Positions 7,205-13,867 are shown, counted from the first letter of the stretch. The stretch is DNA of 37,328 nucleotides from a virus (IMGVR_UViG_3300031602_000012:1-37328); one strand, 5' to 3'. Notes: a model not told the origin generated them from the sequence alone. Program-made: numbers and translations.

Positions 7205-7465
7205 TTAAAACGGTATGTCGTCATCTTCGATAATGTCATTTACTGGTGCTGCGGTTGGCTGCGACTTGGTAGTGGCCTGAACCTCTTTAGGGTTAAAGGC
7301 AAACGACATAAACTTCTTGCCAGCCTTGCTCGTTTTAATCCAAGCACTCATCCACATTTCCACACCATTCACCTCACAACTACCATTGTAGTCAGGGTGA
7401 CGATCCGATTGCTTCTTCTCATTCTTGAATAAAGCGCCTGTGTTGTTGTTGTCATAGTCACTCAT
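7205..7465 (-). CDS. SSB-like single-strand DNA-binding protein candidate
   Basis: 86 residues. The body (GALFKNEKKQSDRHPDYNGS then EMWMSAWIKTSKAGKKFMSF) is a short beta-rich domain of a type common in phages, and the end IIEDDDIPF is like the acidic C-terminal tip of bacterial SSB that recruits partner proteins. It lies 2 bases downstream of the Erf gene's end, as SSB-like genes often do beside annealing proteins. The OB fold cannot be confirmed by eye, so an uncharacterised DUF-type protein remains possible. Confidence 0.6.
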   Translation of the reverse strand: MSDYDNNNTGALFKNEKKQSDRHPDYNGSCEVNGVEMWMSAWIKTSKAGKKFMSFAFNPKEVQATTKSQPTAAPVNDIIEDDDIPF

Positions 7466-7467
7466 AA

Positions 7468-8091
7468 TTACATTTCCTTAGTTAAACGAACAAATTCTTG
7501 CTGCTTGCCTGTTAACTGCTTCCAGATAACTTGCTTCTCATTTTCTTCAAGTTCAGCTAACGCTTCTATCAACTCACTTGTTTCACCAGATAGTTCACTA
7601 GACATTACCAGCGCCACCACATCTTGAATAAGTTTCTTACTTACTCGCTTCATTGGGGCTTCAGGTACTTTATCTAAAACCAAATCTTCGTCTTCGTGAA
7701 CTGTAATGTCTTCGGCATCCAAATCGACTTGGGGTATGCCGCAGAGACTTGATAAGGCATAACGCCTTGCGTAAGTAATGGCCGAACCCGCACCCTGTGC
7801 CGACACTTTATCCATCGGCAATAGATACTCACCTTGTATCCACTGGCCTGAATTGTGCATTAACATAGTTGATACCCCAACACCCTTACCACCCTCTGAC
7901 GTTACAGGTAGCTGAATGAATGATAGACCATGCTTTGCAAAGGCTGGCTTGATCACTCGAATGACGCTAGTGAGGTCTGCGTACTTAGACTTGAAGAAAG
8001 GGTTGTTACTGTCTTTAACAGCGCCACCCATTTCTGCCTGTGCAAGACATAGTGCCGATGCAAGGTCTATGATTGATTCTGACTGATTCAT
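7468..8091 (-). CDS. erf: Erf-family single-strand annealing protein
   Basis: 207 residues. The N-terminal two-thirds has the ERF signature: NPFFKSKYADLTSVIRVIKP near residue 27, HGLSFIQLPV, and AGSAITYARRYALSSLCGIP near 102. P22 Erf forms rings on single-stranded DNA and promotes annealing and genome circularisation. The C-terminal third is a charged helical region. The start overlaps the upstream gene's stop (ATGA). With the SSB-like protein, NinB, NinG and the PD-(D/E)XK nuclease at 9510, it probably forms a phage recombination system. Confidence 0.9.
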   Translation of the reverse strand: MNQSESIIDLASALCLAQAEMGGAVKDSNNPFFKSKYADLTSVIRVIKPAFAKHGLSFIQLPVTSEGGKGVGVSTMLMHNSGQWIQGEYLLPMDKVSAQGAGSAITYARRYALSSLCGIPQVDLDAEDITVHEDEDLVLDKVPEAPMKRVSKKLIQDVVALVMSSELSGETSELIEALAELEENEKQVIWKQLTGKQQEFVRLTKEM

Positions 8092-8279
8092 GCTGCCACC
8101 TCCGCAGTTAATTCTTTAATCTCTTGGCTAATGGTATCCATCGCATCTTGCAATTCATTAACCTCTAGCTGCCAAGTAAATTCTAGGTTAGAGAAATGAC
8201 GCTGCTTTATAGTAGCTGCTTGCAATTTCTTTGTTACCCTAGCAATTTCTTCTAACTTATTTTCTAAGTTTAAGTTCAT
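8088..8279 (-). CDS. Small coiled-coil hypothetical protein
   Basis: 63 residues, almost wholly helical and charged (LENKLEEIARVTKKLQAATI and later LQDAMDTISQEIKELTAEVA), consistent with a short coiled coil. It is the first gene of the leftward block and overlaps erf by 4 bases, so it is co-expressed with it. No family recognised; a partner or modulator of the annealing protein is possible but only by context. Confidence 0.6.
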   Translation of the reverse strand: MNLNLENKLEEIARVTKKLQAATIKQRHFSNLEFTWQLEVNELQDAMDTISQEIKELTAEVAA

Positions 8280-8356
8280 ATATTTGCTCCAAGTTATTTA
8301 ACCTACAACCTATTCTAAACATATTTAATCCAAATGTATACAGCAATGGTAAATAT

Positions 8357-8362
8357 ATTATA
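8357..8362 (-). promoter_or_regulatory. Possible -10 box of leftward erf promoter
   Basis: TATAAT on the minus strand, about 78 bases before the first leftward gene. No convincing -35 box is seen at 16-18 bases, so an activator may be needed. Confidence 0.35.
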
Positions 8363-8370
8363 CACAAATG

Positions 8371-8398
8371 TTTGCAATCCTAAATCGCTAGGTATAAG
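8371..8398 (+). promoter_or_regulatory. Rightward sigma-70-like promoter
   Basis: TTTGCA (8371-8376) and TATAAG (8393-8398) with a 16-base spacer, upstream of the gene at 8432 and divergent from the erf block. Confidence 0.5.
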
Positions 8399-8431
8399 AT
8401 GGTTACTTATTAATATGAATGGAGCGGGACA

Positions 8432-8764
8432 ATGAATGTAAATAACCCAACAGTATATGACCTCCCTGACTATGAAAGTGAAATCGCAGAAACCCGTGAT
8501 GATCTATTTTGGGAGCTTCAAGTCGATGGCAACATCATGGTTGATGGAATTAACCTTGAGCTAAATGACCTTATTGAAAGCATGAGCGATGATGATAAGA
8601 ACAATATTATCCACATGCTATTCCGTAGAACTACTGAGTTCAAAACAACTAATGAAGTTGAAGCGCGAGAGTTTACTTGTGAGAAGATCCTTGAAGAGTT
8701 TTCTGCTTCCATCCCAGACGGAATAATCTTAAAGCATTATGAAGATGAACAGCGTCCATTTTAA
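8432..8764 (+). CDS. Acidic hypothetical protein, first rightward early gene
   Basis: 110 residues, strongly acidic, starting behind GGAGCGGG. It contains LNDLIESMSDDDKNNIIHML, a helical segment reminiscent of small phage early proteins, but no family I can name. There is no membrane segment. It is the first gene of the rightward early transcript and is separated from the rest by a long non-coding stretch, so it may be very early expressed. Acidic small early proteins are often inhibitors or DNA mimics, but nothing specific shows that here. Confidence 0.65.
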   Translation: MNVNNPTVYDLPDYESEIAETRDDLFWELQVDGNIMVDGINLELNDLIESMSDDDKNNIIHMLFRRTTEFKTTNEVEAREFTCEKILEEFSASIPDGIILKHYEDEQRPF

Positions 8765-8773
8765 CGCAGGCAA

Positions 8774-8808
8774 GAAAAAGCCCCTTGACCGTAATAGAGC
8801 AAGGGGCT
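8774..8808 (-). terminator. Leftward intrinsic terminator of small RNA
   Basis: Nine-base stem AGCCCCTTG (minus strand 8808-8800) with CAAGGGGCT (8787-8779), 12-base loop, then TTTT from 8778. On the plus strand there is no U-run after the stem. Confidence 0.8.
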
Positions 8809-8883
8809 AGAATGGGTGTGTTGGTGAAGAGGTTAGAGCCTCATTCGAGCCAGCGAAACTAGAGGAAAATCCAGCGCCAACAC
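8774..8883 (-). ncRNA. Candidate leftward small RNA with promoter and terminator
   Basis: On the minus strand the predicted start near 8883 coincides with the first base of a long-range stem: 8877-8884 pairs with 8817-8824 (8 bases, extended by two pairs including a G-U). An internal hairpin GAGG/CCTC lies at about 8829-8842. The transcript then meets an intrinsic terminator (8800-8808 with 8779-8787, then five U). About 110 nt, no ORF of note. It is not a tRNA: no T-arm or anticodon arm fits. Confidence 0.6.
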
Positions 8884-8889
8884 AAGTGT

Positions 8890-8918
8890 AGTTTATCAAA
8901 CGTGTTAATGCTGTGCAA
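8890..8918 (-). promoter_or_regulatory. Promoter of leftward small RNA
   Basis: Minus strand TTGCAC (8913-8918), 17-base spacer, TAAACT (8890-8895). The -35 is good and the -10 moderate (4/6). The start would fall at about 8883, exactly at the 5' end of the RNA stem. Confidence 0.55.
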
Positions 8919-9310
8919 CCCTTCTCTATCCTCGCTCCTTTAATGATCCTAGCTGCCAACAGGCAAGCAACAGGTGGTCATGCTTTTAGCAGTCTCCTAC
9001 TGTATAAACTAGGTATCCAATAAGCCTTGCCTTTAGTACGTTATGAGTAGTTTTTCACGCGACCCTATATTGGTTTATCCTTGGGGTATACGCATCGAGA
9101 AGCGAACATGAGCGTGTTGGGCGGTAGTAAAACCGTAATCATGTTAGCAGGCGTTCTTACTAATGGCCTGCCCTAAATTTTCCATGACCGATTCCGTAAT
9201 AGCGAATCAGGATTTAGGTAATTTCTTCTAGCTAGGCTTATGCTTGGTTAGGGGAGTATTACCTAAAGAAAGCCAATCACTCAAACCGTTTAGCGATAAG
9301 GAGCAATAAC
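8900..9310. other. Non-coding, hairpin-rich region
   Basis: No credible gene is seen here; the best ORF is a 22-codon frame at 9110. It contains several inverted repeats: AGGCAAG (8961-8967) with CTTGCCT (9026-9032), GCAGGC (9147-9152) with GCCTGC (9166-9171), GATTC (9190-9194) with GAATC (9204-9208), and a perfect 10-base pair TTTAGGTAAT (9213-9222) with ATTACCTAAA (9258-9267). It could be a structured leader for the 9311 gene, further small RNA, or a replication origin. Confidence 0.5.
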
Positions 9311-9508
9311 ATGGCAGTAGATAACCCAAGGGGCGGTACTTGCACTGAGTCAATTCACCCAGTGAAAACTTTAGCTAAGGCGATAGAGTGGTATGAAGAT
9401 TGTGTGGAGTCGGATCTGCCAATTAAAATATATCAGCAAGACGCTGGTGGTAGGTTAAGGGTGAAGATTTATAATAACGCTGGTGATCTGTTAAGGTCTA
9501 GGGGGTAG
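9311..9508 (+). CDS. Small hypothetical protein
   Basis: 65 residues starting behind AAGGAGCAATAAC. It contains VKTLAKAIEWYEDCVESDLP and a beta-like C-terminal half (RLRVKIYNNAGDLLRSRG). No family recognised. It ends 1 base before the nuclease gene, so the two are probably co-translated. Its long structured 5' region (8900-9310) may control it. Confidence 0.6.
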   Translation: MAVDNPRGGTCTESIHPVKTLAKAIEWYEDCVESDLPIKIYQQDAGGRLRVKIYNNAGDLLRSRG

Positions 9509-9509
9509 C

Positions 9510-9992
9510 ATGGAAATAACCTTGAATGAATGTGAGCAGAAGATAGCCAAGCATCTGGCAATCAGCCGCAACAGGAACGCCCGAAGTAAGGGCAAGCCCA
9601 ATACAAAGATGGGTAATCAGTCAGACGAAGAGACAGACTTGGAAGGTATCGCTGGTGAGCTGGTGGTATGTAAGGTGCTTAACCTGTACCCAGACACAGA
9701 GATAGACCTAATTGATTTACCGAAGTACGACCTGCTTACTGCTAAGGGTAGTCGGGTAGATGTTAAAACCACAAAGTATAAGCATGGCCGTATGCTGGCC
9801 ACCAAGAAAAAGAATGTTGATGACTGCGATGTTTACGTTCTAGTGGTGGGTTCATTCCCAAGCTACAGAATAGCAGGCTGGTGCTGGGCTACTGAGTTAC
9901 TAAGGGAAGCGAACCTAATCGACCTTGGGCATGGTGAGGGCTACGCGCTAAACCAAAGTGAGTTAAAAACATTCAAAAAAGAGTTGCACTGA
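9510..9992 (+). CDS. PD-(D/E)XK-type nuclease
   Basis: 160 residues. The conserved core can be read as E50 in GIAGE, then D74 in KYDLL, and D84-V-K86 in SRVDVKTTKY, the E / D / (D/E)xK layout of the PD-(D/E)XK superfamily. The N-terminus (ISRNRNARSKG) and the GELVVCKVLN helix fit small phage nucleases of this group. It may be the exonuclease that makes single strands for Erf, or a Holliday-junction or host-DNA nuclease; which one is not shown. Confidence 0.75.
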   Translation: MEITLNECEQKIAKHLAISRNRNARSKGKPNTKMGNQSDEETDLEGIAGELVVCKVLNLYPDTEIDLIDLPKYDLLTAKGSRVDVKTTKYKHGRMLATKKKNVDDCDVYVLVVGSFPSYRIAGWCWATELLREANLIDLGHGEGYALNQSELKTFKKELH

Positions 9993-10013
9993 TACATAAG
10001 TGAGTGGTATGGT
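9984..10013 (+). promoter_or_regulatory. Rightward promoter with downstream inverted repeat
   Basis: TTGCAC (9984-9989), 18-base spacer, TATGGT (10008-10013) preceded by TGG (extended -10). It overlaps the end of the nuclease gene. GTTAATCAAC follows at 10028-10037. Confidence 0.45.
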
Positions 10014-10056
10014 GGTGTTGAAGTTAAGTTAATCAACATTAAATCAGGGTGATCTT

Positions 10057-10578
10057 ATGAGTATGTATCGAATTGAAGGGAACAAAGCGGTCTTCTATAA
10101 AGACCAAGAAGAGATGGCTGTAGTTGAACCAACAGTTGGTATGGGGCATCACCCTATTGAGTTTGGTTTTCAATACCTTGACCAGATATTTGAACTGGAC
10201 GAAGCTGAAATGGTTCGGTTGGAGAAGGAAAAGAATGGCGGTACTTACCACATCATTCGTGGAAGGGATCGCAGAGAGTTGCTAGGGTTTGTTCGTGGTG
10301 AAGATGGCGAGCTTAATATGAACGGGATCTATAGCCCAACCAAGCAGACTTACAAAGTTCTTAAAATGCCAGAGGTTGGTCAGAAGGTTAGCAAGAATTT
10401 CAACGGTGACACTTACATCTGCGGAGAGATTGCTAGGATCAGCAAGACTTTTAAAAAGATCACTACCACTACTGGTGAAGAGTTCTACAGGAACAATCAC
10501 CATCAGGGAGTTTGGCAGCAGTACGGCACTTGGACAATGCAAGGTGGCCACACTGAAACAAGAAACCCACATATCTAA
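10057..10578 (+). CDS. Hypothetical protein
   Basis: 173 residues starting at ATG 10057 (an in-frame ATG at 10063 is an alternative). It has charged N-terminal and central parts and a C-terminal stretch rich in G, N, H and T (NHHQGVWQQYGTWTMQGGHT). No membrane segment, signal or known motif is seen. It follows its own candidate promoter at 9984-10013 with an inverted repeat in the leader, so it may be regulated together with the 12989 gene. Function unknown. Confidence 0.65.
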   Translation: MSMYRIEGNKAVFYKDQEEMAVVEPTVGMGHHPIEFGFQYLDQIFELDEAEMVRLEKEKNGGTYHIIRGRDRRELLGFVRGEDGELNMNGIYSPTKQTYKVLKMPEVGQKVSKNFNGDTYICGEIARISKTFKKITTTTGEEFYRNNHHQGVWQQYGTWTMQGGHTETRNPHI

Positions 10579-10588
10579 TAATGATCAT

Positions 10589-10602
10589 GGCCCTTCGGGG
10601 CT
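10589..10602 (+). other. UUCG-tetraloop hairpin before ribosome site
   Basis: GCCC-TTCG-GGGC, a very stable c(UUCG)g hairpin, ends 2 bases before the GGAGG ribosome site of the 10615 gene. It has no U-run, so it is not a terminator; it may protect or separate messages. Confidence 0.55.
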
Positions 10603-10614
10603 ACTGGAGGCAGC

Positions 10615-11016
10615 ATGAACACTTGGTATATTATTTCAAAAAAAACTGATAACGATAACACTGCTGAGTTTGGCTATGGTGATTATCCTAAGACAACATT
10701 CTTTGTTTCTTTAGTTGTTGAAGCAGAGACTAAGCGTAAGGCTCAAAACAAAGCCAAGAAGATAAGCCCAAATCGGTATATGTTTGGCGGTATCAATGGC
10801 AATGAAGTCTACTCAAAGGATGATATGGCTAATATGACTCACATTGATTTAAGCGGAATGTTGCAAAAATTAAAAGCTGAGGCTGACAGTGCTGGCCAAG
10901 ATTACGCCAATAAATACCTTTCTTATGTTGAAGCTAGGCATGACAAGAATGACGCTTGGGAGCGTATAGATAAGGCTAGCAATGAGCTAAAAGATTTTGA
11001 GCAACTAAATAATTAA
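10615..11016 (+). CDS. Hypothetical protein
   Basis: 133 residues behind a strong CTGGAGG site. The N-terminal half is a beta/alpha domain beginning MNTWYIISKKT with FFVSLVVEAETKRKAQNKAK; the C-terminal half is a long charged helix (LQKLKAEADSAGQDYANKYL onward), likely a coiled coil. No family recognised. It ends 10 bases before the helicase gene and is probably in the same message. Confidence 0.65.
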   Translation: MNTWYIISKKTDNDNTAEFGYGDYPKTTFFVSLVVEAETKRKAQNKAKKISPNRYMFGGINGNEVYSKDDMANMTHIDLSGMLQKLKAEADSAGQDYANKYLSYVEARHDKNDAWERIDKASNELKDFEQLNN

Positions 11017-11026
11017 TGGCTATATT

Positions 11027-12502
11027 ATGATTAAGCTCAGACCACACCAAGAAATGGCGATTGAAATGCTAAGAGCTTCACTTCGACAAGGGAAGACTCG
11101 CCCGATACTGGCAGCGCCTTGCTCATTTGGTAAGACCATAACAGCAGCTTCGATACTGAAGACTGCTTGGGAAACCAAGGGTAAGCGCGGCATCTTTATA
11201 ATGGATCGTATCAAACTGGTTCAGCAGACACAGGAAGCGTTCACCTCATTTGGTTTAGACTTCGGTGTTATCCAAGGGAACCATGAACTATCTAACTCAG
11301 CAGCACCAATTCAGATTGCCAGCATACAGACACTAGCTAGGCGCAAGCGCATACCTGAGTTTGATATAGCGATAGTGGATGAATGCCACACGCACTATAA
11401 CTCGATGACTCGCATCATGGAGACTTACAACAACGTACCCTTCATTGGCCTAAGCGCCACACCTTACTCTAAAGGCTTGGGTAAACACTACGATAACCTC
11501 ATTACTCCAATTTCCCCGCGTGAGCTGCTAGCGCAAGGGTACTTATGCCCAATAGATTACTATGGTGGGCGTAGCGTTGCGTTAAAGGGTGTAAAGACTA
11601 AGGCATTGTCTACTGGTGGCAGTGATTATGATCCAGCTAGCTTGTCTCAGGCCATCGAAGAAGATAAGGGTTTGGTCGGTGACATAGTGGCCAACTGGGT
11701 TAAGTACGCAGAGGGTAGGCAGACCATCGCCTTTGCCCCATCTATTAAACACTCCAAGACTTTGGTTGAAACATTCATTCAAGCAGGGTATCCAGCCTGC
11801 CACATCGATGGCTATATGGACGATGAGCTAAGACAGCATATCTACCAAGCCCATAACAATGGTGAGTTCTTGATTCTAAGTTGCTCACGCCTACTTAACA
11901 CAGGCTATGACGAGCCAAGAGTTTCTTGTTTAATTGACGCATACAGTACAAAGAGTTTAATTTCGTTTTGCCAGAGGGCAGGCCGCATTCAAAGAACCTT
12001 CGAGGGTAAAGAGAACGCCATCTACCTAGATCATTCTGGTAACGTGGCAAGGCATGGTTTTGCTGAGGATGTTGTTCCCGATGTTTTAGATGATGGTGAT
12101 CAAAAGTTCAGCGAGAAGAAATTGACCAAAAAGAAGGATGAGGTTAAAGTTAAGGAATGCCCAGTTTGCACTCAGCAGATGGTGGGATTACGATGTAAGT
12201 GCGGCTATGAGATCAGCTTACAGGAGCAGCTTGATTCTACTGATGAGATCCTAACCAAGTTGTCACCAGAGCAGCGGAACAGGAAGCACACCAAAGAAGA
12301 CAAGACCAAGTTCTATAGTGAAGTGCTTTTGTATTCTCGCGGTAAGAACTATAAAGACTCATGGGCTAGCCACACTTACAGGAATCGATATGGTGTATGG
12401 CCTAACGCAATCAAGCCTCGCATGGTCGATGGCATTTCAGAAGAAACCAGAAAATATATAATCAGTACCCAGATCAGATATGCAAAAGGAAAAGCAGCAT
12501 GA
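11027..12502 (+). CDS. Superfamily 2 DNA helicase (DEAD/DEAH type)
   Basis: 491 residues. Motifs in order: Q-like RPHQ near 5-8, Walker A variant APCSFGKT (30-37), DECH box (118-121), SAT in GLSATPYSKG (141-150), and motif VI QRAGRIQR in the second RecA-like domain. A four-cysteine zinc ribbon (CPVC...CKCG) follows near residue 380. It resembles the ResIII-type helicases found in phage replication modules. It probably unwinds DNA at the phage origin or during recombination. The stop overlaps the next start by 4 bases (ATGA), coupling it to the zinc-finger protein. Confidence 0.9.
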   Translation: MIKLRPHQEMAIEMLRASLRQGKTRPILAAPCSFGKTITAASILKTAWETKGKRGIFIMDRIKLVQQTQEAFTSFGLDFGVIQGNHELSNSAAPIQIASIQTLARRKRIPEFDIAIVDECHTHYNSMTRIMETYNNVPFIGLSATPYSKGLGKHYDNLITPISPRELLAQGYLCPIDYYGGRSVALKGVKTKALSTGGSDYDPASLSQAIEEDKGLVGDIVANWVKYAEGRQTIAFAPSIKHSKTLVETFIQAGYPACHIDGYMDDELRQHIYQAHNNGEFLILSCSRLLNTGYDEPRVSCLIDAYSTKSLISFCQRAGRIQRTFEGKENAIYLDHSGNVARHGFAEDVVPDVLDDGDQKFSEKKLTKKKDEVKVKECPVCTQQMVGLRCKCGYEISLQEQLDSTDEILTKLSPEQRNRKHTKEDKTKFYSEVLLYSRGKNYKDSWASHTYRNRYGVWPNAIKPRMVDGISEETRKYIISTQIRYAKGKAA

Positions 12503-12894
12503 GTGTTGAAGCAATCTTAATGATGCTGGAGGGGGTTAGGTCTAGTGGTACTAATCGGTGGAGGGCATGTTGTCCTGTACATGGTGGAGGTTCAGGAAGC
12601 CTAAGCCTAAAAGAATGCTCAGATGGTACAGTGCTAATAAACTGTTTCGCCTGTGGAGCTAGCGCAATGGAGGTAGCAGAATCGGTTGGCGTAAGTGTTA
12701 ACGAGTTATTCCCACCAGACTCAGGCCGTCCCACTGGCCCATCGCGGGAGCAGCGAGCCACGATAGAAACAGACAAGGTAGTGATGATGATTTATGAGGC
12801 TGATAAGCGCGGTGGTAGGCAGCAGTCTCTAGCTGACTTTAAGCGATACAGGTTAGCCCAAGCCCGACATGCGGCGATGACCTCCAGAAATTAA
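12499..12894 (+). CDS. CHC2-type primase zinc-finger protein, no catalytic domain
   Basis: 131 residues. C25-P-V-H28 and C49-F-A-C52 form the CHC2 zinc-binding pattern of DnaG-type primases, with the expected spacing and GTVLINCFACGAS. Beyond residue 60 there is only a helical linker and a basic C-terminal part; no TOPRIM or archaeo-eukaryotic primase motif. It could recruit host DnaG or recognise the priming site together with the helicase it overlaps. A truncated primase is the alternative, but the small size and tight coupling suggest it is normal for this phage type. Confidence 0.75.
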   Translation: MSVEAILMMLEGVRSSGTNRWRACCPVHGGGSGSLSLKECSDGTVLINCFACGASAMEVAESVGVSVNELFPPDSGRPTGPSREQRATIETDKVVMMIYEADKRGGRQQSLADFKRYRLAQARHAAMTSRN

Positions 12895-12917
12895 TTTAGT
12901 TTATATTCAAAAATGTG

Positions 12918-12946
12918 TTGACCATGAACATAAATGTATATATGGT
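12918..12946 (+). promoter_or_regulatory. Rightward sigma-70-like promoter
   Basis: TTGACC (12918-12923), 17-base spacer, TATGGT (12941-12946), upstream of the gene at 12989. The downstream sequence TATGGTGGTG then AGTT and GTTAA resembles that after the 9984 promoter. Confidence 0.55.
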
Positions 12947-12955
12947 GGTGGTGTA

Positions 12956-12967
12956 GTTTAGTTAAAC
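12956..12967. promoter_or_regulatory. Inverted-repeat operator candidate
   Basis: GTTTA-GT-TAAAC, perfect 5-base arms, 10 bases beyond the -10 box. Placement matches the GTTAATTGATTAAC repeat at 5763. Confidence 0.4.
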
Positions 12968-12988
12968 CAAACAACGAAGAGGTTCACC

Positions 12989-13228
12989 ATGACAACATTT
13001 ATTACATCACTAGAAGCAATCGAAGGTTCTACCAACAAGAAGCTTGTACTTTTGAAAGACGGTATCGAAATCGGATCTGGTTTATATGACGGCATGGAAG
13101 ATGCTTACTGGATGAAGATTGAAGGTGAGGTTGACGGTTTGATCGCTCGCCTTTTCCAGACTCCTGAAGACTTGTTAACTTACATGGCTTTGGGTGCTGA
13201 AGAATACTACGCAAGAAAAGCAGCTTAA
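12989..13228 (+). CDS. Small acidic hypothetical protein
   Basis: 79 residues behind AGAGGTTCACC. It starts MTTFITSLEAIEGSTNKKLV and ends in an alanine/tyrosine-rich helix (LGAEEYYARKAA). Codon use and packing look normal. It has its own promoter and possible operator, so it is the head of a small-gene operon running to about 14052. No family or motif recognised. Confidence 0.65.
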   Translation: MTTFITSLEAIEGSTNKKLVLLKDGIEIGSGLYDGMEDAYWMKIEGEVDGLIARLFQTPEDLLTYMALGAEEYYARKAA

Positions 13229-13235
13229 ATAATAA

Positions 13236-13249
13236 GGGGCTACGGCCCC
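13236..13249 (+). other. UACG-tetraloop hairpin before ribosome site
   Basis: GGGGC-TACG-GCCCC directly after the preceding gene and just upstream of the GAGG ribosome site of the next. It has a c(UACG)g loop and no U-run, like the hairpin at 10589. Confidence 0.5.
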
Positions 13250-13261
13250 AGTGAGGTGGTT

Positions 13262-13531
13262 ATGACTAATAATGAATTAAGGTTAGATATTGAGCGCATT
13301 ATGAAGAGTGGCTTTATGGCGTGGGAAATGCCAAGAGATAACTATGAGCGCAACTTGATTGAAAAGGGGTTGATGGATTTATTCAGAAACGCTAACCAGA
13401 TGAAGTTTATTAAGCGCACTGGGGTGTTGTCTCCAGATCAGCTTGAAGATGTGTACAACGATATTGATATGGAAAGCGAGGGCGTTGATGATGCGCGCGA
13501 GTGGGCTGAATATCAAGAAGTGAACTACTAG
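13262..13531 (+). CDS. Small hypothetical protein
   Basis: 89 residues from ATG 13262, chosen over the in-frame GTG at 13256 because GAGG lies 4-5 bases before it. Acidic, helical, with MAWEMPRDNYERNLIEKGLM and a C-terminal acidic stretch (DIDMESEGVDDAREWAEYQE). No family recognised. It sits in an early small-gene cluster between replication genes and dUTPase. Confidence 0.6.
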   Translation: MTNNELRLDIERIMKSGFMAWEMPRDNYERNLIEKGLMDLFRNANQMKFIKRTGVLSPDQLEDVYNDIDMESEGVDDAREWAEYQEVNY

Positions 13532-13539
13532 GGGGTATT

Positions 13540-13737
13540 ATGGATTTACTAGAGCAGTTAAACGTAAAGCGCCTTGAGGCTGTTGGAGAGTACAACAAGG
13601 TCTATAAAGAACACACTGAGGCAGGCGGCTTTGATATGTCGCTTCTTGTTCCGTATAGTAATAGAGCAGATAGTGCGCTGGCCGCATGGTTAACCGAGCT
13701 TAATAGGGTAAAGGGGTATTGTGATGAAGGATTATAA
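13540..13737 (+). CDS. Small helical hypothetical protein
   Basis: 65 residues behind AGGGGG. Helical throughout (MDLLEQLNVKRLEAVGEYNK; SALAAWLTELNRVKGY). No known motif. Its 3' end overlaps the next small membrane gene by 14 bases, so they are likely translated together. Confidence 0.55.
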   Translation: MDLLEQLNVKRLEAVGEYNKVYKEHTEAGGFDMSLLVPYSNRADSALAAWLTELNRVKGYCDEGL

Positions 13738-13867
13738 ATATTTAGCATCAAGCGATTTAGTAAAGGCTGTTGAGAAGCGTGACACTGCGCTGATAATTGT
13801 TAGCGTAATGGGTTCCGTCTTAATGTCAGGCTGTTGGGTTTTGTTCTTACTCGGTATCTCTGGGTGA
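13724..13867 (+). CDS. Small single-pass membrane protein (47 aa)
   Basis: ATG 13724 to TGA 13865-13867, beginning MKDYKYLASSDLVKAVEKRD. Residues 22-44 are one hydrophobic helix (TALIIVSVMGSVLMSGCWVL). It overlaps the previous gene's end and the next gene's GTG start. RBS AAGGGG lies about 8 bases upstream. It could be an early membrane-active peptide such as a superinfection-exclusion or host-modulation protein, but that is only suggested by size and topology. Confidence 0.55.
   Translation: MKDYKYLASSDLVKAVEKRDTALIIVSVMGSVLMSGCWVLFLLGISG

Noticed and set aside
8357-8398. T7-type phage RNA polymerase promoter in the divergent region
   Set aside because: No T7-like consensus is present and no phage RNA polymerase gene is seen; ordinary sigma-70 boxes explain the region better.
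8817-8884. tRNA-like shape: 7-8 bp closing stem and a GGTTAGAGC-like segment
   Set aside because: No anticodon arm and no T-arm adjacent to the closing stem on either strand; promoter and terminator orientation fit a minus-strand small RNA instead.
9110-9178. 22-codon ORF beginning MSVLGGSKTVIMLAG in the non-coding gap
   Set aside because: Too short, poor ribosome site, and it overlaps inverted repeats; not enough to call a gene.
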